Shown here: positions 1-5,199 of the stretch, piece after piece
Numbering within the stretch: position 1 is the first letter of the stretch
Layout: every line of letters begins with the position of its first letter
Assembly: GCA_023423695.1 (NCBI GenBank)
Contig: JAFAFA010000124.1
Location: 1-5,199, forward strand
Length of the DNA: 5,199 nt
Source: Pseudomonadota bacterium
GTDB taxonomy: Bacteria; Pseudomonadota; Alphaproteobacteria; Azospirillales; Azospirillaceae
Direction: 5' to 3'
Program-made: the position numbers and the translations under genes
The notes under the pieces: generated by a model
Seen by the model: the letters and a program-made list of their open reading frames with translations, nothing else
What the model was told of the DNA's origin: nothing
Databases searched by the model: none

Positions 1-522
1 CCGCTCGGGAGCGTGAGCGAGTGCTGGGTCAGGTTTAGCCCCGGGTCCGCCCCTTCGGGAGGGGACGTAGTGCGATTCGTTCTGCGCGATTCCCGCCCCG
101 TCGTGACGCCGTTCTATGTCTCGGAAGCGGCTGCCGTCTCTCCCCTCGAGGGAGTACAGACGGACTTTGCGCGGCGACCAGCGCTTGTCGGCGCAGTTGC
201 GATCCTAGTGTTTGAATTGCTCTTGCTTCTTACGCGGCGCAGCGAGTTGGCCATCTATTTCGCCTTCGGCGCTAGGCGCGTGGACGTACTGAGATTGCTG
301 TGGTTCGAGAGCGCGATTGCGCTTATTCCCGCAGCATCCTTGGCATCGCTAGCAACAGTGATCTACCTGACACTCTCTGACGCGAGTTTCGACGCATTGC
401 AAATTGCAGGAGTATCGATGCGGCAGATTGTGGCATCAGGTCTGATCGTTCTGGCTATTGTTCCGGTGGTTGCACTGCTGTCACGTCAGCGCGAACTCCA
501 GTCTGCGCTCAAGGACAGGTGA
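1..522 (+). CDS. FtsX-type ABC transporter permease, C-terminal part (5' end outside window)
   Basis: The reading frame is open from base 1, so the gene begins upstream of the window. The GTG at 13 is probably internal. The 173 visible codons end at TGA 520-522. An extracytoplasmic stretch (about residues 1-60) is followed by three hydrophobic segments at about 61-77, 105-125 and 142-161. Between the first two lies RRSELAIYFAFGARRVDVLR, which fits the FtsX signature of a basic pair, Glu, then an A-x-GA turn before the next helix. The charged tail RQRELQSALKDR is also typical of FtsX permeases. Such proteins form the membrane half of MacB/LolCDE-like ABC systems; the ATPase partner is not visible and the substrate cannot be told. 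GC is low compared with the rest of the window (34 of 60 at 181-240, 29 of 60 at 361-420), which hints at foreign origin or relaxed codon use. Family call is good, specific role unknown. Confidence 0.75.
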   Translation, partial: PLGSVSECWVRFSPGSAPSGGDVVRFVLRDSRPVVTPFYVSEAAAVSPLEGVQTDFARRPALVGAVAILVFELLLLLTRRSELAIYFAFGARRVDVLRLLWFESAIALIPAASLASLATVIYLTLSDASFDALQIAGVSMRQIVASGLIVLAIVPVVALLSRQRELQSALKDR

Positions 523-640
523 CTTTCGGCGCTGGCATCGGCGCCGCCTGTCGCAATCCTGGACCAGGCGCCACGCTCCCCGCGTGGCGGGAACCAACCG
601 CGGCGTCGTCTCGCTAGGGTTGCTCTACGAGCTCCGACGA

Positions 641-645
641 GAGGA
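641..645 (+). promoter_or_regulatory. Ribosome binding site of the small membrane protein
   Basis: GAGGA lies 6 nt before the ATG at 652. It fixes that start and is the clearest Shine-Dalgarno sequence in the left part of the window. Confidence 0.6.
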
Positions 646-651
646 CTTGCT

Positions 652-924
652 ATGCAATCCAGTACGCGGCGGTACCTGTTTGTGACGGTCGGGGGCGGAG
701 TGGCCGCGGTTGTCGGCCTTGTCGTCGTCTTGCTGCTTGAGCCGATGACGCACTCAGGCAGGATCCCGACTCCGGTACTCACGATCGGAGGCTGGGTTCT
801 CTTCTGGTGCGCCGTGGGGGTTCTGGTTCTGGGGGTTCTCGCGGCGCTCTGGGGTCTCGTCGGCGTGCAGCGTTCGCGACGTGCGACGCGGGCCGGGTCC
901 GCTCCATCTGTTACGCGCGTCTGA
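652..924 (+). CDS. Small two-helix membrane protein of unknown function
   Basis: This 90-residue protein has two strongly hydrophobic segments, at about residues 8-29 and 42-70, joined by a short loop with a Glu-Pro and a His. Basic residues precede the first helix (R6, R7) and follow the second (RSRRATR, 74-80). By the positive-inside rule both ends are cytoplasmic and the loop is outside. There is no signal-peptidase site or recognisable domain. The start is supported by GAGGA 6 nt upstream. It follows the permease gene after 129 bp that hold no other gene; a TAGGGT at 615-620 could be a -10, but no matching -35 is seen. It converges on the imuA'-like gene with only 36 bp between the two stop codons. 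I do not recognise the family. A link to the permease is possible from order alone. Confidence 0.6.
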   Translation: MQSSTRRYLFVTVGGGVAAVVGLVVVLLLEPMTHSGRIPTPVLTIGGWVLFWCAVGVLVLGVLAALWGLVGVQRSRRATRAGSAPSVTRV

Positions 925-960
925 AGGTTTCCCGGTTCGGGCCAGGGGAAGGCTTTGCTG

Positions 961-1665
961 CTATCCGACTAGGCGCAGCGGTCCGCGGCCCGGCGCCGGT
1001 CGCGCTCGCCCCTTGACGGGGTCCACCAGAAGGGCGCCCGGCGTCGGGAGCGTGAGGGTCCACCTGTCCGTGACGCCGCGTGCCGTGCGGGCGACGTCGA
1101 GTTCGCACCGCCGGAGGTAGCCGCTGCCGGCATCCGTGCCGGTCCATCGGTGCGTGACGGCGTCGAGGCGCACTGCGGCCTGCTCCCACGAACCGACGCT
1201 CACGAGCCCCGAGCCGCGCTCACGTGCGCGGGCGAGCAGCCGCCGGCGCTCGGACGTCGTGAGCCGGGCGTCCGGGCCGACGACGACGTACGTCATGCCG
1301 TCCAGCAGCGCCGCGACGACCCCGGCGGGATCGTCCCCTGCGCGCGGCACGAGCGCGACGCGCTCGAGCGCGACGCCGGCGTCCGCGGCCGCGAGCATCC
1401 CGAGGTCGGGCGCCCCCACCACGGCGAGCCAGTCCGACGACCCCTGCGACGTCGCGAGCAGCGCGAGCAGGAGCGACGTCGAGCCCGTCACGACGCTGGC
1501 AGCCCCGCGCGGCAGGCGCCCGTCGTCGAGGATCGCGCCGACCGGCCGCGGGGCGTCGTCGAGGTCGACGACACCGGGTGTCGACGCGCGCACGCCCGTG
1601 CGCAGTTCGGCGCGACGCAGGGTCGCGCGAGCCACCTCGAGCGGGTCGAGCGCGGTCGTCGTCAC
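961..1665 (-). CDS. imuA': ImuA'-like RecA-fold accessory protein of SOS mutagenesis
   Basis: The 234-residue product starts at GTG 1665-1663 and stops at TAG 963-961. Its pattern matches the actinobacterial ImuA' family: an N-terminal helix (DPLEVARATLRRAE, 7-20), then LPRGAASVVTGSTSLLLALL (51-70) where RecA has its Walker A loop, then GAPDLGMLAAADAGVALERV (84-103) and DGMTYVVVG (122-130). The P-loop lacks the GKT lysine, so ATP binding is unlikely. In mycobacteria ImuA' works with the inactive Y-family polymerase ImuB and the replicative-type polymerase DnaE2 in damage-induced mutagenic translesion synthesis in the cytoplasm. A perfect SOS box 21 nt upstream strongly supports this identity. 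The start has no Shine-Dalgarno, but a -10-like TAGCCT is placed for a leaderless mRNA. imuB, which normally follows directly, is absent: the next gene downstream is a convergent membrane protein. Family assignment is from remembered sequence pattern. Confidence 0.68.
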   Translation of the reverse strand: MTTTALDPLEVARATLRRAELRTGVRASTPGVVDLDDAPRPVGAILDDGRLPRGAASVVTGSTSLLLALLATSQGSSDWLAVVGAPDLGMLAAADAGVALERVALVPRAGDDPAGVVAALLDGMTYVVVGPDARLTTSERRRLLARARERGSGLVSVGSWEQAAVRLDAVTHRWTGTDAGSGYLRRCELDVARTARGVTDRWTLTLPTPGALLVDPVKGRARPAPGRGPLRLVG

Positions 1666-1672
1666 CCGTCCA

Positions 1673-1678
1673 GGCTAC
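1673..1678 (-). promoter_or_regulatory. Probable -10 of the imuA' promoter (leaderless transcript)
   Basis: On the minus strand TAGCCT fits the actinobacterial -10 pattern TAnnnT. Its last base is 7 nt from the G of the GTG start, so transcription would begin at or beside the start codon, as in leaderless mRNAs common in this phylum. The -35 region would lie inside the SOS box, where bound LexA would block RNA polymerase. Confidence 0.45.
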
Positions 1679-1686
1679 GCCGTCGT

Positions 1687-1702
1687 TCGAACTGGTGTTC
1701 GA
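1687..1702. promoter_or_regulatory. SOS box (LexA operator)
   Basis: TCGAAC-TGGT-GTTCGA is a perfect 6-bp dyad with a 4-bp spacer. It agrees with the actinobacterial/Bacillus-type LexA site (GAAC-N4-GTTC core, extended TCGAAC-N4-GTTCGA). It lies 21 nt before the imuA'-like start on the minus strand and 73 nt before the ATG of the divergent small gene at 1776. It almost certainly controls the first and could control both. Confidence 0.85.
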
Positions 1703-1947
1703 ATGCGATTGTGTCGTGGGTACTCGTCGACGTCCGCCTCCGGGCGGCTGGCCGTCCGGCATCGAGACGGTTCCGATGCGCGACTACGCCGAAGAAGCGC
1801 CCGAGCTCGCGCGCCGCGGCGTGGCGATCGTGCGCCCGCCTGAGGGCATCCCGGTGCGGGCGTGGATCACGCAGCGTCAGAGCGGCGAGGCCCGCGTCGA
1901 CGGCGAGGCCGTCGCGTGGGCCGGCCGCCAGGTCCACGTCCGCTATC

Positions 1948-1955
1948 TGTTAACC
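1948..1955. repeat. Left target-site duplication of the ISL3-family element
   Basis: TGTTAACC directly abuts the left inverted repeat and is identical to 3417-3424. Eight bp is the duplication length known for the ISL3 family. Confidence 0.92.
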
Positions 1956-1978
1956 GGCTCTTCGCCGATCCGGTGGGG
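1956..1978 (+). repeat. Left terminal inverted repeat (IRL)
   Basis: The 23 bases beginning GGCTCTTCGCC and ending in GGGG are the exact reverse complement of 3394-3416. Beyond base 23 the two ends diverge: IRL goes on with three more G, IRR with ATC. Confidence 0.93.
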
Positions 1979-2014
1979 GGGTAGCTCGGGCGTGGTGAGC
2001 GGCTGGGTGTAGGG

Positions 2015-2071
2015 GTCGAGGTCCTCGATGATCAGAAGCGCCAACCACTGATCGACTTCGAGGACCTCGAC
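2015..2071 (+). promoter_or_regulatory. Hairpin in the IS leader covering the transposase ribosome binding site
   Basis: GTCGAGGTCCTCGA (2015-2028) pairs perfectly with TCGAGGACCTCGAC (2058-2071). An inner stem, GATCAG (2030-2035) with CTGATC (2048-2053), closes a 12-nt loop; a 1-nt and a 4-nt bulge separate the two stems. The outer 3' arm contains GAGGA (2060-2064), 8 nt before the TTG at 2073. In RNA the structure would hide this Shine-Dalgarno sequence. Comparable leader hairpins in IS10 and IS50 block translation of transposase from read-through transcripts; that role is inferred here. There is no U-tract, so it is not a typical intrinsic terminator. Confidence 0.6.
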
Positions 2072-2072
2072 G

Positions 2073-3392
2073 TTGTCCAACGCTACGGGGTGCGCTGGCG
2101 CGCCCACCACTACTGACCCCTGCTCGCGCTGTGACGTGCTGCTCGGCCTGCCTGATGTCCGCGTCGAGGCGGTCGAACGGACCGAGATGACGATGACGGT
2201 CACCGTGTCCACGCCGTGGCAGCTGATGGGCTGTCCGGACTGCGGGGTCGTGGCCCCGAGCCGCGGCCGCAGGCGGCGGATCCTGCACGACGTTCCCCAT
2301 GGCGACGTGCGGGTCCGGGTGGTGTGGCGGCAGCGGACTTGGCGCTGCTCGGAGGCGGCGTGCCCTCGTGGGTCGTTCGTGGAGCAGGTCCCGGGGCTGG
2401 TCGCGCCCCGCGGCTCGATCACTGGTCGGGCGGTGGCGTGGGCGATCGGCCAGCTGCGTAGTGAGCACGCCACGATCGCGGGTCTGGCCCGCCGCCTGGG
2501 CGTGTCCTGGTGGGCGCTGTGGCGCCTGGTGCGTCCCGAGCTCGAGCGTCTCGCCGCGGATGAGTCCCGCTTTGCCGGGGTGAGGAGCCTCGGGGTCGAC
2601 GAGCACGTCTGGCACCACGGCGACCGGCGCGTGAAGGGTCCCAAGGAGTTGACCGGGATGGTCGACCTCACCCGCGACGACGACGGCCGCGTGCATGCCC
2701 GGCTGCTGGACCTGGTGCCCGGCCGGTCGAAGAAGGCCTACACCGACTGGCTCGATGAGCGCGGCGAGCCGTTCCGTCAAGGCGTCGAGGTCGCCGCGTT
2801 GGATCCGTTCGGCGGCTACAAGTCCACGATCGACGACCAGCTACAGGACGCGACCGCGGTGCTGGACGCGTTCCACGTCGTCAAGCTCGGCACCCAAGTC
2901 GTGGACGAGGTGCGCCGCCGGGTCCAGCAGGACACCACCGGCCACCGCGGCCGCAAGGGCGACCCCCTGTTCGCCATCCAGACCATCCTGCGCGCAGGCG
3001 CCGAGAAGCTCACGGCCAAGCAGCAGGCTCGCCTGGCTCGCGCGATCGGAGCCGACGACCGACACGAGGAGGTGTTCGTCGCCTGGCAGTGCGCCCAGCA
3101 GCTACGGACCGCCTACCGGTCCCGAGACCTGGGCGCAGGCCGCCGGATGGCCGAGAAGGTCCTCGCGGCGTTCCACACCTGCCCGATCCCGGAAGTCGCG
3201 CGCCTCGGACGGACCCTGCGCCGCTGGCGCCAAGCGTTCCTGGCCTACTTCACCACCGGGCGTTCATCGAACGGCGGCACCGAAGCCATGAACGGCATCA
3301 TCGAACTCCACCGCCGTCTCGCCCGCGGCTACCGCAACCGCGACAACTACCGCCTGCGGATGCTCCTCGCCGGCGGAGGACTCACCCCGTGA
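2073..3392 (+). CDS. ISL3-family DDE transposase
   Basis: The 439-residue transposase fits the usual ISL3 length. An N-terminal zinc-binding module has C54-x2-C57 (MGCPDCG) and C92-x4-C97, followed by a helix-turn-helix region (about 130-155, TIAGLARRLGVSWWALWRLV). The catalytic triad is D176 (LGVDEHVWHH), D244 (AALDPFGGYKSTI) and E404 (SSNGGTEAMNGII), with the family-typical VLDAFHVVKL at 263-272 and RGYRNRDNYRLRMLL near the end. It cuts and rejoins the IS ends. The TTG at 2073 was chosen because GAGGA lies 8 nt upstream and an in-frame stop sits at 2049-2051. Family similarity becomes clear only from DVLLGLPDVRVE (residue 21 onward), so GTG 2136 is an alternative start. No frameshift or missing catalytic residue is seen. 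Confidence 0.93.
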   Translation: MSNATGCAGAPTTTDPCSRCDVLLGLPDVRVEAVERTEMTMTVTVSTPWQLMGCPDCGVVAPSRGRRRRILHDVPHGDVRVRVVWRQRTWRCSEAACPRGSFVEQVPGLVAPRGSITGRAVAWAIGQLRSEHATIAGLARRLGVSWWALWRLVRPELERLAADESRFAGVRSLGVDEHVWHHGDRRVKGPKELTGMVDLTRDDDGRVHARLLDLVPGRSKKAYTDWLDERGEPFRQGVEVAALDPFGGYKSTIDDQLQDATAVLDAFHVVKLGTQVVDEVRRRVQQDTTGHRGRKGDPLFAIQTILRAGAEKLTAKQQARLARAIGADDRHEEVFVAWQCAQQLRTAYRSRDLGAGRRMAEKVLAAFHTCPIPEVARLGRTLRRWRQAFLAYFTTGRSSNGGTEAMNGIIELHRRLARGYRNRDNYRLRMLLAGGGLTP

Positions 3393-3393
3393 T

Positions 3394-3416
3394 CCCCACC
3401 GGATCGGCGAAGAGCC
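3394..3416 (-). repeat. Right terminal inverted repeat (IRR)
   Basis: Perfect 23-bp reverse complement of the left end. It lies one base after the transposase stop codon (3390-3392). Confidence 0.93.
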
Positions 3417-3424
3417 TGTTAACC
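3417..3424. repeat. Right target-site duplication of the ISL3-family element
   Basis: TGTTAACC, identical to 1948-1955, directly follows the right inverted repeat. The next four bases, GGCT, happen to match the first four bases of the IS, so the visible direct repeat is 12 nt; the inverted-repeat limits place the duplication at 8. Confidence 0.92.
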
Positions 3425-3446
3425 GGCTATGGGTTGTGTTTGCGCA

Positions 3447-3470
3447 GGTCAGGACCTCGGCAGACTGCCG
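3447..3470. repeat. Two adjacent dyads before the recombinase gene
   Basis: GGTC-AG-GACC (3447-3456) is followed one base later by CGGCAG-A-CTGCCG (3458-3470). They lie 30-54 bp from the IS end and 27 bp before the proposed recombinase start. They may be recombinase binding sites at the end of the Tn554-like element or an operator. No function is proven. Confidence 0.35.
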
Positions 3471-3497
3471 GAAGATCTATCGCGGCAGGGGTGGGCT

Positions 3498-4604
3498 GTG
3501 CTACACCTGTGGCGCATGGACGCCAGGGCCGCGTTGCGGCTGGAGCAGCGCGGTGAGGGCTGGGGTCTCGCGGGCGAGGGCGCGGACCGATTCCAGCTCG
3601 TCGACGAGTACCTGAGCCACCTGCTGGATCGGAACTACTCTCGCGCCACGGTGCGGTCGTACGGGTACGACTTGCTGGCGTTCTGTCGGTGGCTCTCCGA
3701 CCGGGATCTCGACCTGGCCGCGGTGACAACGGCCGACATGCTGGACTTTTTGCGGGCGTGCCGGGAAGCGAGCGTCCCGGGTCGGCCGGGGCCGAACGTG
3801 GTCACGATGACGGGGCAAAGGCTGGACCGGTACGCCGCGGCCACGATCAACCGGCGCCTGGCCGCGGTCTCGGGCATGTTCGCGTTCGCCGGGCTGCGCT
3901 CGCCGGGGCGGGCGAACCCTGTCCCGCGCGGTCGTGACGCCCGCTGGACCGCACCAGGTGAGCGGACCGGTCTGCTCGCGCACACCAGACGCCGGCGGGC
4001 ACCACGCTCGGTGCTGCGTCTACGCGAACCAAGGCGGCTTCCCGCTTCGTTGTCGCCGCAGGACGCGAGGGCGCTGGTCGGGAGCCTTCGCACCTGGCGC
4101 GACCGGGCGATCGCGGGCCTGATGCTCTGGTGCGGGCTGCGGTCGGGCGAGGTCCTTGCCCTGAACGTCAAGGACGTCGACATCGGCGGCCGGTGGGTCA
4201 ACGTGACGGGCAAAGGCTCCCGTCAGCGCCGCGTCCCGCTGGACGCAGACGTCGCCTCGGTGATCGACGCCTACCTGCTCGCGGAGCGCCCCGAGTCCGA
4301 CAGCGACCGCCTGTTCCTCGTCGCCAAGGGACCGAACCGAGGCCAGGGCCTGACCCCAGCCGGTCTACGCACGATCTTCCGCTACCACCGCCAGCTCACC
4401 GGCGTGTCCGGCGGTCACCCGCACGCCCTGCGCCACACCTTCGGCACCACCATGGCCGAAGCCGGCGTCGACCTCGCCGTCATCCAGGCGCTGCTCGGTC
4501 ACGCACACGTCGAGACCACCGCCCGCTACGTCCACCTCGCCCCGGCCCACGTGAAAGCAGAGTTCGATGCCGCCCACGAACGCCTCCGCCCCCGCGACGC
4601 CTGA
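3498..4604 (+). CDS. Tyrosine recombinase, Tn554 TnpA-like
   Basis: The 368-residue protein has an N-terminal SAM-like core-binding domain at about 32-88 (FQLVDEYLSHLLDRNYSRAT onward) and a C-terminal catalytic domain from about 185. All expected residues are present: R215 (CGLRSGEVLAL), K239 (GKGSRQRRVPL), H309-x2-R312 (HALRHTFGT), H335 (LLGHAHVE) and nucleophile Y344 (ARYVHLAP). It should be active in site-specific strand exchange at the ends of its element. The GTG at 3498 was chosen because AGGGG (3487-3491) lies 6 nt upstream. The frame is open back to ATG 3429, which has no SD and lies 12 bp from the IS, and ATG 3516 (362 residues, close to Tn554 TnpA's 361) is another option. It overlaps the next recombinase gene by 38 nt, so the two are translationally linked. 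The IS insertion may have removed or replaced its promoter. Confidence 0.88.
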   Translation: MLHLWRMDARAALRLEQRGEGWGLAGEGADRFQLVDEYLSHLLDRNYSRATVRSYGYDLLAFCRWLSDRDLDLAAVTTADMLDFLRACREASVPGRPGPNVVTMTGQRLDRYAAATINRRLAAVSGMFAFAGLRSPGRANPVPRGRDARWTAPGERTGLLAHTRRRRAPRSVLRLREPRRLPASLSPQDARALVGSLRTWRDRAIAGLMLWCGLRSGEVLALNVKDVDIGGRWVNVTGKGSRQRRVPLDADVASVIDAYLLAERPESDSDRLFLVAKGPNRGQGLTPAGLRTIFRYHRQLTGVSGGHPHALRHTFGTTMAEAGVDLAVIQALLGHAHVETTARYVHLAPAHVKAEFDAAHERLRPRDA

Positions 4605-5199
4605 CCACCACGCACTCAGCGACCTGCACGGGGACGACCTTCTGGACGCCTACCTCGCGCACCTCGCGGCGACCGGCCGCACCAGCGCGCACTTCAAGCG
4701 CGCGGCACGCAAGTTCTTCCGCACCTGGCCCGAACCACAAGCGTGGGCGAGCCTGCCGCTGTCCGACCGCCTCGCCGCCGACAAGGACACCCGCCCGGCT
4801 CTGACCTTCCTCATGCTCCACAACCGGCTGCACCCGGGATACGACTACCTGCTGGAACGGACCCTCACCCCGTTCTGGCGCGAGATCAACACGAGCCCGC
4901 TGCGCGCCGAGATCGACCGGTTCCTCGACGCCGCCGAGACGATCGGGTTCGCGGTCCGCACCCGGATCGCCACCGGGTCCCAGGTCCCGGCCCGGTTGCT
5001 GATCCAGACCGGCCGACGCCTCGAGGACCTCACCCTCGGCGATCTCAACGAGTTCACCGCGGCCTGCTACGAACGACGACAACGCACCGGCATCGTGCAC
5101 GAGCACTACCTGTCCGCGATCAGCAACACCCACCGCGTGCTCTACCACCTCGGCGTCCTGGACACCCTGCCCTCGCGGCCCGGACGCGCCGCCCAGGAC
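4567..5199 (+). CDS. Second recombinase-like protein, Tn554 TnpB-like, N-terminal part (3' end outside window)
   Basis: From ATG 4567 the frame stays open to the last base, giving 211 residues. It overlaps the preceding recombinase by 38 nt in another frame, the arrangement of co-translated transposon genes. A low-complexity start is followed by a helical stretch (LSDLHGDDLLDAYLAHLAATGRTSAHF, about 17-43), the KRAARKFFRTWPEPQAWASLPL segment (44-65), and LRAEIDRFLDAAETIGFA (112-129). Further on LTLGDLNEFTAACYERRQ (155-172) and a helix near HYLSAISNTHRVLYHLGVL (180-198) look like a core-binding domain. In the Tn554 family TnpB is a tyrosine recombinase of about 630 residues that acts with TnpA, with its catalytic domain at the C-terminus, which here lies beyond the window. 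SD support is weak (AAGCAGAG at 4555-4562). The frame is clearly protein coding; the TnpB label rests on position, overlap and general pattern. Confidence 0.75.
   Translation, partial: MPPTNASAPATPDHHALSDLHGDDLLDAYLAHLAATGRTSAHFKRAARKFFRTWPEPQAWASLPLSDRLAADKDTRPALTFLMLHNRLHPGYDYLLERTLTPFWREINTSPLRAEIDRFLDAAETIGFAVRTRIATGSQVPARLLIQTGRRLEDLTLGDLNEFTAACYERRQRTGIVHEHYLSAISNTHRVLYHLGVLDTLPSRPGRAAQD

Larger units (their letters stand above)
1776..2012 (+). pseudogene. Small conserved-looking SOS-linked gene, truncated by mobile DNA
   Basis: From ATG 1776, with a weak SD-like GAGACGG at 1764-1770, the frame encodes 57 protein-like residues beginning MRDYAEEAPELARRG and containing RAWITQRQSGEARVDGE and AVAWAGRQVHVRY. 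They look like a compact beta-rich cytoplasmic domain with no hydrophobic segment or cysteines. After Y57 (codon 1944-1946) the frame enters the target duplication and then the left end of the insertion sequence. It ends at TGA 2010-2012 after 21 residues of element-derived tail, so the natural C-terminus is missing. If the insertion sequence is removed, the frame runs on to a TGA near 3557 with an Arg/Gly/Ala-rich tail that does not look like native protein either. The break may therefore predate the IS. It is transcribed divergently from imuA' across the SOS box. Function unknown; I do not recognise a named family. Confidence 0.55.
1956..3416 (+). mobile_element. Complete ISL3-family insertion sequence, 1461 bp
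   Basis: The element is bounded by 23-bp perfect inverted repeats that start GGCTCTTC, the usual ISL3-family tip, and is flanked by an 8-bp direct repeat. It carries one intact transposase covering most of its length. A 117-bp left leader with a strong hairpin precedes the gene, and at the right the stop codon is one base from the inverted repeat. Size and layout are close to the roughly 1.45-kb actinobacterial ISL3 elements such as IS31831. Perfect repeats, an unmutated target duplication and an open transposase suggest recent insertion and probable activity. It split the DNA between the truncated SOS-linked gene and the tyrosine recombinase genes. The exact IS name cannot be given from sequence alone. 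Confidence 0.93.
3417..5199 (+). mobile_element. Left portion of a Tn554-like tyrosine-recombinase element (partial)
   Basis: Two overlapping recombinase genes in the same direction, about 360-370 residues and then a longer one, match the tnpA-tnpB order of Tn554-type transposons. These usually add a small third gene, tnpC, and lack inverted repeats and target duplications. The left boundary is not proven: it should lie near the interruption of the small gene at about 1947, now hidden by the IS. The right end is beyond the window. Confidence 0.55.

Noticed and set aside
925..960. Possible bidirectional terminator between the convergent stop codons
   Set aside because: CCCG-GTT-CGGG and TTCCC/GGGAA can pair, but the stems are short and no T-tract follows, so support is too weak.
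486..960. Remnant of imuB downstream of imuA'
   Set aside because: Minus-strand translations here show no Y-family polymerase motifs and are low-complexity shadows.
1136..1953. Long plus-strand frames opposite imuA' (235 and 267 codons)
   Set aside because: They are Arg/Ser/Ala-rich, have no domain pattern, and mirror the real minus-strand gene in very GC-rich DNA.
1943..2780. Minus-strand frames of 242 and 276 codons over the IS left half
   Set aside because: They lie antisense to the transposase, cross the IS boundary, and have Pro/Arg/His-rich composition typical of shadows.
4480..5148. Minus-strand frame of 222 codons
   Set aside because: It is antisense to the two overlapping recombinase genes, Gly/Val/Arg-rich, and without recognisable motifs.
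1..5199. CRISPR array, tRNA or rRNA
   Set aside because: No regularly spaced repeats, cloverleaf or rRNA-like stretch was seen on either strand.

Overview
The window looks like chromosome from a high-GC actinobacterium. The guess is a Micrococcales member of the Cellulomonas type, because of the very GC-rich codon use, an actinobacterial-type LexA box and an ImuA'-like gene. The genus is inferred from style only. Two mobile elements sit next to, and probably inside, a small SOS-linked chromosomal locus.

Left part (1-960): the 3' end of an FtsX-type ABC-transporter permease enters from outside the window, followed by a small two-helix membrane protein with a good ribosome binding site. The permease end has clearly lower GC than the rest of the window. 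Middle (961-1946): an ImuA'-like, RecA-fold SOS mutagenesis accessory gene runs leftward. It is preceded by a perfect SOS box and a leaderless-type -10. Its usual partner imuB does not follow it. Divergently transcribed from the same intergenic region is a small conserved-looking gene of unknown function, which is cut off near residue 57.

Insertion sequence (1948-3424): a complete ISL3-family element of 1461 bp has 23-bp perfect terminal inverted repeats, an 8-bp target duplication (TGTTAACC) and one intact DDE transposase. A strong hairpin just upstream of the transposase holds its Shine-Dalgarno-like sequence.

Right part (3417-5199): an intact tyrosine recombinase with all catalytic residues overlaps by 38 nt the start of a second, longer recombinase-like gene that leaves the window. 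This order, size and overlap resemble the tnpA-tnpB pair of Tn554-type transposons. Two tandem dyads precede the first recombinase and may belong to the element's end. The simplest history is that a Tn554-like element interrupted the small SOS-linked gene and the ISL3 element later landed at or very near that junction. I see no RNA gene, CRISPR array or defence system. Nothing here is clearly a new system; the unusual points are the orphaned imuA', the nested junction and the hairpin in the IS leader.
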